A stretch of DNA of 64,000 nt, taken from Stichopus chloronotus (Eukaryota; Echinodermata; Holothuroidea; Aspidochirotida; Stichopodidae). Positions within the stretch are counted from its first letter, which is position 1. The number at the start of each line of letters is the position of its first letter. The notes beneath the pieces are model-generated. The model made no database searches. It saw only the letters and a list, made by a program, of their open reading frames with translations, and was not told the DNA's origin. This document shows, in pieces, positions 34,686-46,424 of this stretch. The stretch is taken from positions 3,230,397 to 3,294,396 of the forward strand of contig CM037833.1 of NCBI GenBank assembly GCA_021234535.1, given 5' to 3'. A program made the translations under genes and the position numbers.

Positions 34686-35195
34686 GTTGTATCTCAGTGC
34701 TCTGTAGCCTGTAGATCACACTCACCTTGCTGGAGCACCACAAACCAATAGAAGAGCCCAAGGGCGCTGTTTTTTCTTTCGTAAAAATTACTGTAATCAT
34801 TTAGTCCCAACAAAGGTTAATGCTGGGCCTTATTTATTATTCTGGAACCAAATTAAATTCCTGTTTTGATTACTTATTACGGTACTGTGTTGTATGCTCT
34901 CAGTTCCCTTTTCTCGGTTGCTGTTATTAATCTGTTATTTGATGTTCTGATTCCAGACCGAAGAAAAGGAAAAACAATAATAGAAAAGAGATATTGACCT
35001 ACCAAAGGGAGAGTAAACAACAGCAACAGAACGGCGAGACAGCCTCCACCATAATACAAACACAAAACCAGCCTCACTGCTGGCAGTAATACGTAATGCA
35101 GCTGAGCTGTACTGGTCTGGTTTGTATTGATACAGTAGCTCGCCGTCCATGTTTTATCTCAGTGCTCTGTAGCCTGTAGATCACAATCAACTTGT
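34633..35195 (-). repeat. direct duplication of the leader and first codons
   Basis: About 100 bp at 34,633-34,735 (reading GTAGCTCGCCGTCCATG and GTAGCCTGTAGATCACA on the plus strand) recur at 35,103-35,195 with few differences. On the minus strand both encode a start MDGELLYQY followed by KPDQYSS. The copies diverge after about 17 codons, so a promoter/leader plus first codons was duplicated, about 470 bp apart. Confidence 0.75.
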
Positions 35196-35529
35196 TGGAG
35201 TAAAATTGGGGCATAATCTTATTTAATGCTTCCCGGGTGTGTGCATGTCTATGTGAGCTTTAAAATTATTTCTGTCGCTTCTGTTTCAGTTGCAGGTCGA
35301 CAGATCATGTCACAGGTCGTAGTCCCAGAGAAATAACAATGTGTTATAATTTTTAGTGATTGTAATGTTTATTCCTTTTCTGGCCTATTGCTTTAATCTG
35401 ATTGGCTGTTCTTTATTTTGAGTTATTGCTTGTTTCAGATTAAAAGATAAACAGATTAATAAAAATCAAGCGAGAAAAAATGCGTCAAGTAAATGTTTAC
35501 GTCACTGGTCATTTAAGTTTCCTACCTGA
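35196..35529. other. non-genic stretch
   Basis: No gene is supported; AT-rich sequence. Confidence 0.4.
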
Positions 35530-35630
35530 TACATCTTGCAAACAGGCCACATGTTCCTTCTGTTCGTTCCAAATCTCCTTCATCTCCTCCTTGAAAATTG
35601 GAACTTCAGGGTGTCAGTGGTGCCACTTAG
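35530..35630 (-). pseudogene. C-terminal fragment of a DUF6729-like transposon protein
   Basis: The minus strand encodes HPEVPIFKEEMKEIWNEQ then KEHVACLQDVS, followed directly by a splice donor, CAG|GTAGGA. The 'IP.F..EM..IW..Q..H..C.QD' pattern is one I associate with the C-terminal part of the transposon protein whose N-terminal domain lies at 36.9-37.3 kb on the same strand. Being 1 kb downstream in the right order, it is probably the same broken or spliced gene. Confidence 0.45.
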
Positions 35631-35862
35631 CGAGAGAATGAGTGAATAAATGCCCTCAGTTATTTTGCGGGTGCCCCTAGTAGCCCCTAGTCTCATGCAG
35701 TGTCGCAGTGTCTGCATGATAATATGATAGTCAATGATAGTCAATGATAATACTGAAAGATACATGTAGACCCAACACATGTACACAGAATACCTGTACA
35801 CATTTTACATTTAATTTTGTGGCTTTGAAAACGTATTACTAAGTTGGCTGGAAGATGCTCAC

Positions 35863-36024
35863 CTGAAACTTGCTAAGGCCATCACTGTCCCACTTAAACA
35901 TGGCGCTGGACATTAAAGACACCATAGAGGGGATGGGAATCGGTGATGCATCCAACTGCAAGTCTCCCCATAATGTGATAGTGTCCAGTCTAATTTGCAT
36001 AGCGGACCACTCACTGAAAAGAAC
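35863..36024 (-). CDS. candidate 54-codon internal exon
   Basis: The minus-strand segment is bounded by a TTTGTAG acceptor (just above 36,024) and a CAG|GTGAGC donor (just below 35,863). It is exactly 162 bases and open in one frame: VLFSEWSAMQIRLDTITLWG, then DASPIPIPSMVSLMSSAMFK. No family is recognised. It lies inside the span of the DUF6729-like remnant, so it may be an exon of that gene or of an unrelated host gene. A second donor-like segment at 36,121-36,190 is not in matching phase. Confidence 0.3.
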
Positions 36025-36710
36025 CTACAAAGCAATAGCATGAAAGGAGAATCAAAAACATTGCAAATAGTACATGTATAAGGTGCATGAAATGTACGCC
36101 TTTTCATTCACTTTAATCTCACCTTCAACTTTGAGTCCCCTCCAGCTTTGCAGCAGTCTCATCGGTTGGGATGTCGTTAGCACAGACAGCAAAATCTCGC
36201 CCCAATTTACATTAATCTTTTGATAGATGAAGACAAAAAGTGCACAAGATATGCAGTATTCAGAATGTAGAAATGATGCAATGCACTTTTGATAACAAAT
36301 TTAAGTACAGTCTTATATCAAACAATACACTCTCACACACAGGTTTCAGCCACCCATTCCGCAACATGATATGATGCATTTTTATGTCTCGAGACCCTAA
36401 CTTAACCTTATTAGGTACATAATGTAAGATGTAATGTCTCGAAAAAGGTTTGGGCATATAGCTAAAGGACAACCGAGAGGCTTTTTTTACAGTATGAGTA
36501 TAAAATTGCTAAATGATCTTTGATCTCCAATTAATGCTTTGGGATTCTTCAATTCATGTTTGAATTTGAGAGATGTCTAATTGCCCCCCTTGCCACCCGA
36601 TTACATCCCCCTCCTCTAACACATAATGCTTTAATAGGCACAAATGGAAGTGTGTTTTACACACAAACACAAAACAAATCTGAAGTGACAATTTAAGAGT
36701 AACTACCTTC
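36025..36710. other. non-genic stretch
   Basis: No gene is supported beyond the donor-like segment noted at 36,121-36,190. AT-rich with a poly-C patch near 36,585. Confidence 0.4.
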
Positions 36711-37335
36711 TTGGTGGAGAACCATACACAGATGTCATCGCTGCCTTTAACATCTCTATTCTTCCCCAGACATCACGAACATAACATGCGAGAAACCACC
36801 GAGCACCAGGAAAGGATCTGGACTCGTCGGTTGTTTCATACTACGGAGATGATAAGTGAAGAGATTTCAAAATATTCCTGTGATGTCTTCACGCTGAAAG
36901 ACACTGTAGCTGTTTTCTGATCCATTCTTTTCTATGCCGTTCCAGGATATTGTGCTGTATGGCTGTTGAGCTGTTTCCCAGAAGCTCTCAGGAGGCTGAC
37001 TATGCACCTATCATACGCATACTTCCTGGTCAACAGTGGCGGAGATGAGGCTTTCGTTGCGTCTGTCAGTTGTGACATCATGCTGTCATCGTATGCGATG
37101 AATGTGGCATGGCACTGCTTGCAGTCCATGTACTCTGCTGCCAAGTAGTCACTTATATCTAGAACCATACGAACCCTATTATAAATGCCCCTTAACCTCA
37201 GTGAAATACGTCAGTTAGCACACAGGAAGTCGAACCGAAACATCCTCCTGGGCATCCACAGGAACAGTCTCTTCGAAAAGTATTGTGACACACTTGGCTC
37301 GCCAGTGACAGGTGGTTAAGGAGGGTGCCACCAGA
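36711..37335 (-). pseudogene. DUF6729-like transposon protein, N-terminal and central fragments
   Basis: On the minus strand, 37,330-36,940 encodes VTGEPSVSQYFSKRLFLWMP, RRMFRF, then IYNRVRMVLDISDYLAAEYM, DCKQCHATFIAYDD, and LTRKYAYDRCIVSLLRASG. The order 'FFLWMP.R......C..C... YLAAEY..C..C ... LT.KYA.D..V..LLR' matches a widespread, uncharacterised transposon-derived domain that I know as DUF6729. A second piece at about 36,780-36,850 reads CYVRDVWGRIEMLKAAMTSV, which follows in such proteins. Stops (one at 37,227) and frameshifts break the gene. The exact family name is from memory and moderately sure; the mobile-element origin is more secure. Confidence 0.55.
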
Positions 37336-40300
37336 GCTGAAGGTTGTCTTTCAGTATCCCATCTTGTTGAAATGCGAGCGGAAAACAGAGATCGGACTCT
37401 GTTTTCAGCCTAGAGACTGAACTGGACTGAGGAAAAATGATACCGTGTGCTTTTTATCGCAGTCTTGGCCATTGGTATATATCTGAGTGAAAAAGATTTG
37501 TATCAGTGTTTTTGGTTTCGATGATAATTGTAACCTTTGTAATCATGCATGGGTGTGTAAGTATGCGTGTGTGTGTGTATATATCTGTTTGTGACGCCCT
37601 ACCTTGTAAGCACGATATCTCAAGAAGGGAAGCTTGGACAGATCTCATATTTGGTATGTAGTTCTACCACATTGAATAGAAGAACCCTATGTTTATGGTG
37701 GAGGTCAAAGGCCATTTGGGGTCAACAGGGGTCAAATTGTGAAAACCTTGTCAACACGATATCTGAAGAAGGGAAACTTGAGCAGATGTTATATGAAATG
37801 TGTAGGTGTACAAGAACGCTGAACGAAAAACTGCGCTGTTGTCAAAAGCCTGCTGCAGGAAATAACGCTTGTCTTGTAGATATGCCATTCTGGGAATTAC
37901 GAAAATATCGACAGCAACCCCTTGTCTTATAGTGAAAATAAAAAATGTCTTTTAGCAAATCGGGTGGTGGAGAATGTGCATGCAGTAGTTTTCTATTTTT
38001 CTTATGTATGACATTGTAATTACTCTTTAAATTCAAACGATGCACGTCCCCATGGGGTATAAAGATGACCTAGATGAATATATTCCAACTGATGTGAAAA
38101 TTTAATCATTTCTCTTCCAATTTGTACCTTTTTCTAATAAAAAAAAATACAAAGAGGATGTATTTTTATGGCAATAGGTTTCTTGGTGCATGTACGTACA
38201 AAAATTCAACGTAAAAGCCTCAAAACATGAAAAATCCTCTTACATCCCCAACGGCACTCATTACGGTATATATCGCCGCCACTTTCTCCCTAAATTTTAG
38301 CATTTGTCGTCGTAATGCTAGGTAATCTAGGCAATGTTAATGGCAGTTGGACTGTGGAAAGGTTTGAATTTTGAAAAGAAAAGACTTGGAGGGAAAGGTA
38401 AAGGCTTTTGAGTCAATAAAATTACCTCTGTGAATCGATCAATACCAATCTGAAGTTGTTTAAGATCGATAGCGGTTATTCCACTACAATGAATGTCCCA
38501 ACTCCTTCGTTCAAACGTGTCTTATTGGACCGTCAAGGACCAGAATTTTTAGAAGAATGCCCGTTGGAGGACGGAGAGGGTAAGTTGAGGGTATTGAGAA
38601 AGTGATCATTTTCATCATACGCCTCGTTCTATTGTGGGCCTCAGGATGGTGACATAGGCCTAGCCTACGTCTACAAGTACAAATTCATATTTTTATTTTT
38701 AGCTGGCAGTGCATTGTACGAGGTACTTCCAGTATTAGCGCATACTCCTACTAGACTCATACTTAAGGCCCATACCCTATCAGTATCAAGTAACATGTCC
38801 TCGGAAAATATGCCATGGTTTTTAGTCTTTGCTAGGGAAATGGTACTGGGGTGGGGCGAGACAGAGGCCGTCCTGCCTAGCCCATGAACGGGACCCAGCA
38901 TCACATTCCTATACTATGCACTCCATTTTGTAATAAAGAGTGACTAGATGGAGCTGATTATATGGTAAATTCAGGGACTAGTCCTGCCGTCCTAGCATGC
39001 CATGGCATTACTTATGGTGGGTAATTGTAACGTTAGCTTTCGCTTAGTGTGCCCCTATCATTGAATATTTCCCTTTAGCCTGCTTGGCTATGTATGTAGA
39101 CAGCACTGTCAACAGTCAAGACTCATGGTTGACTCGGTGAAGCATGTAAGTTCTACTACTGCTTCCATGATTTAACTATTTGAATATTTGAATATCATAA
39201 ACAAGGCTGAGCTATCCAGTGGATAGCTATCCCAGTACCTTTTCACCTTTTATGTATATTTAAGCCCTATTTACCATGCATGGCTAGAACTGCTTGTGAG
39301 CCTACATGAGTATAATTGTCAAAAGTTTCAAGCTTGCAACTACTGGTAGACTAGAAGGAAAGCATGCAAATTGCTCAAAATAATGCTGAGAGTAGCATAA
39401 CCGTTATACACTCTTATTGTGTTAATAATTGTAATCTGCTGTTCTACTAATCACAGATACTGTATGTGATAGGGCAGTGATAACAGAAGTTATTCGGGAA
39501 GACTGGGCTGCCCACAACAGTTTTTCATGAAGAGGAGGTACCTTGTACAGCTGCATCTGTTGCAGCACTGCAGCATTCATGCAGAAAACAACTACCTAGA
39601 TGCAACTAATTCTCTTATTGCATTCCGCTGCATCTTTCTTCTCTTCTGCGCCTGATTGCCTTTGTCTTCCTTCTGTTTGATTTTCCAGTATTCCCGTTGC
39701 CTTTTGGAGTTGTGAATTTGATTTTCTGCTACTACTTACTTCCGCCACTAGGTGAAGAACCCCATTGTTTTTGGTGAAAGGTCATTTGAGGTCAACAGGG
39801 ATCCACTGCGATGATATTGGTAAGAAAGATCAGTCACAAAATCCATCGTTGTATTGTTGTCTGTGTAGTTTCTAATACAATCACCTGTTCACGTAAAAAT
39901 CCTCCTACGAGATATTTTCATCCAGATTTACTTGGGACTTTCTCTGTAGCCTAACATTCACGTACACACTCTGATAGGGCTTAGCCAACACATGTAGAGG
40001 AAAAGACTAGACTAAGATTTCCAAATAAATATTGATCCAAACTGCTTGAAAATTTGCTTTGTTGTCTAATGTACTGCTAAGCTTATATATTGGGTCATCA
40101 GGAACAGGATTGCATATTTTACACTAAAACCATATATGACAGTGTTACGACACACCAGCAATGCATTGAGAACAAGCTCAATCCTATTAGCTCATAGTCA
40201 CAGTGGATGGGTAAAAGAAATTAACGGCACTCCTAAATACTGGGGTGGGTGTACTTTTAAAAGGAAACTGATTGAGATGAAACTTGGTTCAAATACTCCT

Positions 40301-40370
40301 TGCATGTTAATCTTCCAATTAATATACTACATCACACAACCATTACCTACATATGTCACCAAGCATAACC
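37336..40370. other. non-genic stretch with a 143-bp repeat pair
   Basis: No gene is supported. Two units at about 37,606 and 37,749 share ACGATATCT-C/G-AAGAAGGGAA and AGGTCAAAGGCCATTTGGGG-type words at a spacing of 143 bp; related sequence lies at 39,755-39,800 and 44,085-44,200. A (GT)n run lies at 37,567-37,580. Confidence 0.5.
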
Positions 40371-40730
40371 CTACAAGTCCCCCTCTCTTGCTCTCTTGCA
40401 AGTTTTTGTAGATGAGACACTGTTGAATTGCAAAATTGCAAGTGTTACAGCGATTTCTGTTGCACGGGCACCCCTGAATTTGTGTTTCGGTGATCGTAAC
40501 CACACCAGACTGTTCAGGTTGTCATTTTCATTGTGGGAGTACCCGGGGAGACATCTCAACAACAGCGAGGGGTCACTCAGCCTCTCAAACACAGGGGTCA
40601 AAAACTTAAAAACAAAAACAGGTAGCAAATGTTTCTGCTTTGGAAATGGCTTTTCTGAGTCCTTTTTGAACGAGCACCAACTCACTTTGCCTTCTGGACA
40701 ATACTGGTGTGATCAGCATTACACTGTGGT
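40371..40730 (-). pseudogene. Mutator-like transposase C-terminal fragment, copy 2
   Basis: One continuous minus-strand frame reads HQYCPEGKVSWCSFKKDSEK (from about 40,715), FLTPVFERLSDPSLLLRCLP, GYSHNENDNLNSLVWL, SPKHKFRGARATEIAVT, LAILQFN, and stops at 40,371. The order Cys-Pro, W-C-F, 'P.FERLS...L..RCL.G..........N...W...PKH.FRG' is the C-terminal half of the same Mutator-like transposase family as at 31.1, 44.5 and 53.9 kb. It differs enough from those copies to be a separate lineage. Catalytic N-terminal parts are missing here. Confidence 0.75.
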
Positions 40731-40762
40731 GAGGAACAGCAAGAATAGCCTTTCTCATCCTG

Positions 40763-41031
40763 CTAAAATATTTTGGCGCATTCCCTCCACGTCACCTTTG
40801 CAACGCTCTCCCAATTTCTCGAAATGCCATTATTGCCCTTCTGTTGATAGTTGAGGAGGGCAGATTCCTGGAAAGCTGGTTTCTCCCACTCGTCTCTATC
40901 TGGCCGTCTATGGCAAATGACTTCTTCGTCGGAGGAACCAGAATCATCCAGGATCAAAGCAGCATCATCCAGGACCATGTCCAAGGCTTCCGCTGTCGAA
41001 AAACGACGTCTCGCCGCTTTTGTTTTCACAA
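40763..41031 (-). pseudogene. possible piggyBac-type transposase N-terminus
   Basis: The minus-strand frame has no good ATG at its start. It reads TKAARRRFSTAEALDMVLDD, AALILDDSGSSDEEVICHRR, PDRDEWEKP and ends at 40,763. A basic 'RRRFS..EAL' start followed by an acidic DSGSSDEE tract is common at the N-terminus of piggyBac-like transposases. No catalytic domain follows; a Mutator-like fragment lies just downstream instead. The similarity rests on one motif, so another acidic transposon protein is possible. Confidence 0.35.
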
Positions 41032-43017
41032 TGGATAACTTACAGGTTTACAGTTCCGAGTGTTACAGCGCAAGTGACGCAATCGTTTACCGTGCACATG
41101 TATGTACACGTGCGAATCGCCAACGCTTGCATCAAAATAGATGGCGCTATCTCACTATGCCTAGCCCTCAAATGGGCCTGATTCCGTTACAAATTCCGAG
41201 AGGTACAATTCACATTTTGTTCGGTTCGATGATTTTGGGGTAATGTTTCCGGTTTTTTTTTTAATGAATTTTGGCTAAACTCTGCCCTCTTTACAACTGT
41301 GTTTTTTAGCCTGATCTGGGTGTCCCCCAGGTACTTCCAAAAGAAATATTGTGTAGGGGGTCTTGTTTATAGTGCATAAAGTTTGCAATGTGAACCCCCA
41401 AAAAGAGTGGTATTTGAAAGATCTACTTCTTGGCTTTACTTAAATGTTTGGGTAGACTGTCTTCCCGGAGTCTCTCAAAAGGGTTTTAAAATCTCATCTA
41501 ACATTTCTAGTGAAACCCAACACACATCGTTGTAGTTATGACCACCCTCATTGTATTCCTGATATATATACGGCAACTGATGGCAATAGGTCTCGTTGCC
41601 TTGTCAGATACCTTACATGATGAGCGGTGACTTTCAGTTGAAACATAGCTACCAAAGACAAACTCCTCTTTGTGCACACGACCGACTCTGCTTCCAGCAG
41701 ACACAACTCAACGTTGACGCTTCACTGTCGTATGTTACAACACATCTTCCAAGCAGTGCGAAATACTTTATAGTTGTACACAGAAAAGTGTTGGTAACGA
41801 TTGCCAGGATTATTAGGGAATTTGAGACTTACACCGTTTTGGACAGCCTCCCTGTGTAAGTCTCCCTGTGTTGTCGAGACCAAGTTTTGTGAGTACCACT
41901 TTTTGACAGTTCTGACAAGAATTCACTCTTTACATGATTGGACAGGTACGAACGTAAATTTCTCTGGACATTTCACATGTCTTTTTACTTTACTTGCATG
42001 CCATATTAGGGCATTTCTCCATTACATAAATCTGTCTTACCGTTCCAACCCGTCTTGTGGGTGAGTTGTCGTGATCGTCTTAATGATCAGTGAGGCTTGC
42101 AACTACCAACCTAAAATGTAGTCCTATTTTCATTTCCCACAACATCGTCTTTGTCATGAATCTCACCTGACGTACATCTCCACTGTCACTACATGAGTCA
42201 TCAGCTGAACCATGACCACAATCGCCATCGTTTTCCTCATTACTATAATCGTTTCGGAACCAGACCTATGGTAATGGAGCCACTGTCATTAACCGACATC
42301 CATTCATTGACATCATGAAGTTCTTTTTTCCTTGCCTACTCGCATCTTCCAATTTACACTTTATCCAGTCTTTCTCACACCCAAGCAAACGAAAATATCA
42401 ACCATATTCTAGTAGTAGAGTACCCTCCAATAACGGTAAATGAAGATGATGGGCCGAAATTTGATCGTCCCGTATGGATGAAAGCCAAAGAAAAACAAAC
42501 GTGGTTCTTTATACATTTTGCTCGATTTATTCGAGTGCAACACCGCAAATCATCACATCATACAGAAAAGAAAATGGGCGTTAAAATAATAACAATCATA
42601 GTGAAATAAAAAGTGCATCACTAATTTGGTTATAGTGTATTCCGTAATGTTGAAGAAACGGTATGAAATGGATTTCGGATGTCAATACATCGTTACATTA
42701 TTTTTTATCTTATAGCAACGGAACTATGACAGAAATCTTAAACAGTACTGCATAATAATCTCTTCAATAATCCATAAATGGCAAGGGTGACCATGCCAAG
42801 AACGACCGTGAAACTGAAAGACGGTTGGTTGATGGTTGATCTTCACTAAAACTGTCGGCAGGTAGTTGTCGCTTCCCCACCCCGAACTTCCTTACCATTA
42901 AGTCTATGTCGTATGCGGCAACCCCGCTGCTGACCCTCCCAGGCCAGCCTCCCCGCTGCAGCTTTATGAAAGCTATGCGTGGATTTGCCTGAAACCCGTT
43001 TCTTCCCTGCGTCGCAG
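41032..43017. other. non-genic stretch
   Basis: No gene is supported. At about 42,170-42,240 the minus strand has an acidic open segment ending in a donor-like site, too short to call. Open frames at 41,507-41,860 on both strands lack recognised motifs. Confidence 0.4.
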
Positions 43018-43740
43018 GACGATCCCCGTGGGCATGTCTTGCATGATAGCCCAGATATAGAGGGCGTTAGCGTCAACCCCTAGTATCCTTTCACACAATT
43101 TACCGTTTTCAATGAGAGATCTACCTTTTTCCTGATAGCGGTGAAAAATAATGGAAGGTCCGCCGACGATATTTTTTGAAGAGATAGTACAAATCTTTAT
43201 GGGAAGTATCGTAGCGTGAGACCGGGAACAGATATTCCCTGTTTGAACATGTCGATTTCTTTTTCTTTGTAAAATCGAAACATTTTATCTAGCGCTTCCA
43301 AGAAAGGGACATCTTTGTTATTATACCACACTAAATATCGCGGAACGACGTCATCTTACGATCCTGCCACACTTGTTGACAATATCGATATTCATCGTCG
43401 GAAATGTTAGTCTGGTTTAATTGATTATAAAACGTCTCGACATTTGAAGGCTTCTAGAAACTGTAACCACAACCAGGCGCTAAGTAGTTTTTGATGTCTA
43501 GAAATTTTAGCCATTTGGGAGAAATAGACATGTAATCGCTATTGCGTTTGATGATCTGAATGCCCGTCATGCTCACCATCATCTTCATTTTGCCGTAACT
43601 TTTCAAGACTCCTATAGATGAGGCTTTTCAGATTTGACTTCGTTTTAAAAGTCATCCTGCATTGATCGCATTCAAAACTGGGTGACACTTCCTGCAGTCC
43701 ATATTTTTACACGGTACCGGTTTCTTTTTTATCACCCGCT
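43018..43740 (-). pseudogene. family-B DNA polymerase-like fragment, second lineage
   Basis: Minus-strand pieces in several frames fit one degraded gene. From high to low coordinates: KKPVPCKNMDC and FECDQCRMTFKTKSNLK (zinc-finger-like, 43,640-43,730); QIIKRNSDYMSISPKWLKFL, DIKNYLAPGCGYSF (about 43,465-43,560); QLNQTNISDDEYRYCQQVWQ (43,360-43,430); DVPFLEALDKMFRFYKEKEI and FKQGISVPGLTL (43,215-43,320); and VDANALYIWAIMQDMPTG (43,030-43,080). I know this order from large uncharacterised polymerase-B-like transposon/viral proteins of invertebrates. It is clearly a different lineage from the 62-kb copy. At least five stops or frameshifts make it dead. Confidence 0.55.
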
Positions 43741-44399
43741 TTGGGACTTAAGATGGTGTCACGAAGGAATATTCACACATTCGCTGAATGATTTCTTTAT
43801 GTGAAGGAGGATAAAGACTATCGTAATCTTGCCTAAGGCATACACCCCTGTGTACACAAGAGCTACTCTGTGTACAGTGGAAGTGGCATGAACTTCACCT
43901 GTGGAACGGCACATCGCTCGACAAATTAATGTAATCTACTTTTATCTTTGTACTAATGTGAAAGTCAAGTAAATGTCTCGTCCACATTCAAATCCATCAA
44001 CAATCCTTTCTGCTGCTGCTCCCCTTGACGTCTGTAATCCAGTCTTCAGAATTTATAAAAATTTTCATCTTCTTTAGTGAAGATCAAAAGTTATTTGCGG
44101 TTAGCAGGGGAGATACATGTAGATACGATCTCAAGAAAGGAAGCTTTGTGCAGATCTCATATTTCATATAAAGCAAATGTAGCTCAGTGTGACACATACT
44201 AATGCTATTATATCAGATTGCGCAAAAAATTCTCTTAAACCCCCATCTAACTAACTATAGATGCATAAATAAACAGGATATGTCAATGAGACCAATAAAT
44301 GTCGGCTTGAAGAGATAAAGAGATACTTCACAAATCGTATTCTTCATTCTCTGTCGTGCCAGTGTTTCTGCATTCACAAGAGTCATTGGATAAGGAATA
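43741..44399. other. non-genic stretch
   Basis: No gene is supported. 44,085-44,200 holds another partial copy of the ATCTCAAGAA-GGAAGCTT dispersed repeat seen at 37,606. Confidence 0.4.
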
Positions 44400-45314
44400 C
44401 TATCCATCTCCATATCCACCTGCATACTCTAACCTACGTTTATCTTTACGAGCAGTTGACAAATTGGTGTGATAACCCCCTTGGAGTTTTAATGATTTCA
44501 TCATGTCGCAACTGACAGCACCACAGCTCCAAGACAAAACAGCAAGGTTTGTTGCTGATTTGACAGACTGTGGGCCTCTCCAGAGATGCTTTGGACAACC
44601 TTTCCAAATACAAGCATTGAAGCTCTCGTTTTGGTTTTGTGTGAGTCCAGCAAGACACCTCTTTACAAGAGATTCCTGACTAAGTCGCATAAATGTAGGC
44701 TTCAGGAGATCAAGAAATACCTCATCAAGGTGGTACTCTTTATTCTCCATTGTGCCATTGTTTTTGTATTCACACCATTCACCAGAAGGGCAATACTGAT
44801 GTCTGACCGTGTCTTCAGGAATTTTTACAACACTGTCAAAATTGCCTCCTGCATTTTCTTAGTTGCATCAGACACCCTATTTGCCCCACCCCCTTCCTGA
44901 ATATTTTCTGCATCTACACCCAATCGTACCGCCTCTTTGTTTACATTCTTCCTAATTGCATTTCTATATGAATCTCCCAACCATTCCCTTTTGCTCCCCC
45001 GTAAGTCTTCCTTTTCCCCCACCCACATCTTTTAGTTTACCCTTTGTTTCTTTTCTTAGCTTATCCAAGGCCCTAAACATACGCTTACCTACATGCCCTA
45101 TGCAATCTAGCTTTTCTACTATAACCCCCTCTTTAGTCCCATAAGTGTTCTGAACAGCATTGAATGCTTTACTATCCCCATCAGAAACCATCTGAGTGTA
45201 CCTAACACTATACTTGGAAACAGCGCTGCCAAATTTGTTTAGCAGCCTCTGCTTCCATAGCAGGACTTGATCCAGTAAAATTTTTGGAGCATTGTTCTGT
45301 GTTGATTCCACCAT
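44400..45314 (-). pseudogene. Mutator-like transposase, copy 3 (central and C-terminal parts)
   Basis: This is the most continuous transposase piece. Minus strand, 45,314-44,964 reads VLLWKQRLLNKFGSAV, VRYTQMVSDGDSKAFNAVQN, VEKLDCIGHVGKRMFRALDK, and GKGRLTG; the SDGDSKAF string carries a catalytic Asp. A second frame (45,028-44,825) reads GDSYRNAIRKNVNKEA. The third frame (44,825-44,400) reads HQYCPSGEWCEYKNNG, LLKPTFMRLSQESLVKRCLA, GLTQNQNESFNACIW, CPKHLWRGPQSVKSA. The 'DGDSK.F...' and 'QN.NESFN..IW..CPKH' motifs identify a metazoan Mutator-like DDE transposase. Two frame changes and loss of the N-terminal DGTW segment make it inactive. Confidence 0.8.
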
Positions 45315-46164
45315 TCCCTATACTCTTCCTGTCCTTTATCAGGCCCTTCCCTACGGCAGCATTCTAAACTGGCGCGGAAGGTGTTTCTCGGGGTTGTTCG
45401 GTGGCGACTTTGTCAGTACGATTTGCCCTGAATATAATGCCCTGAATCTTTAATAGAGCTAGGCCTAAACCATGAAAATCAATCCTATTCAGAAAACGAT
45501 CATTCACGACTGCACAGTACTCGTTAGTTCAATAGTGTTTGTACAATCATACGGTACGCCTTGAAGAGTTACACTAACAAATAAAAAAGACAAAACTCGA
45601 CATGGAAATCAAAATTAGGTGATTTACACTGAACTCGCGTCACAGAAACTAAAATTAAAAGAAAAAAGAATAGCCCTTGTAAATACTCATCACGGTAACT
45701 TTTGAAAAGACAACTCAAAATATGAAACTTACCAACGCTCCACCCCCCCCCCTTTCACGACAGTGTTTGCACTTCAACATTACGGTATGTTATACCTCAA
45801 CTGCGCATGCCGCTTCAACTTCACGATAGATGCTCGCCTCGGTTACATCAACAAAGAGGCAGCAACATGACATTGATGTAGTTATACGAGGCACGAAGCA
45901 CGTCATCAAAACTATTTAAAGGTACCCTCCCCTTGACAACACATGCGCATGCGTCATTTGTCCTTCCTTAACGTTGGAAGCAACATGCCAGAGTCCTTAG
46001 CAACCGGCTTTGCGATCACATTTAGAAGTGTGGAATATGGTTATTGATACTCAAAGTAGAAAAAAAAAACACTAGGAAAGGGTTTATCAAAGAAAGCAAA
46101 TGTTCTAATAAGACTTATGGGACATATGCACGGAACTTAAAAGAAAATAAAAAAAATAGTCACT
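45315..46164. other. non-genic stretch
   Basis: No gene is supported. A poly-C run lies at 45,744-45,752. Confidence 0.4.
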
Positions 46165-46420
46165 CTCACCTGCATGACAGCAAATCCACCGCAAAGAAAC
46201 ACGCCGTACTTTTCTTTGAACGCCACTACTCTCTAAAATAAAAATAGTTAAATAAAAAGTTGTTTACAAATATTTCAACTTTTTCAAAACAGACGGCTCT
46301 TCGTTGCAGTTCGTCAACTCACATAAAAGATCAAAATTGTCGTACAGTTGAAATTTCAGGAATCGCACGGCTACCGACATGCCGTACTTTTCTTTGAACG
46401 CCACTACTCTCTAACGTAAA
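46165..46420 (-). repeat. truncated echoes of the adjacent orphan gene
   Basis: The plus-strand word GTACTTTTCTTTGAACGCC occurs at about 46,208 and again at 46,384, each followed by ACTACTCTCTAA, and resembles CGAACTTTTCCTTGAAAGC in the orphan gene at 46,693. The piece 46,255-46,400 also echoes the gene's AAAAAGTTGTTTACAAAT and CACATAAAAGATCA segments. These are partial, degraded direct duplications of the 46.4-46.8 gene, shortest at the far left. Confidence 0.65.
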
Positions 46421-46424
46421 AAAG

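Noticed and set aside
42846..43076. Minus-strand 76-codon basic frame resembling a core protein
   Set aside because: It lies over the polymerase-like piece in another frame; the frame reading VDANALYIWAIMQDMPTG has recognisable family sequence and this one does not.
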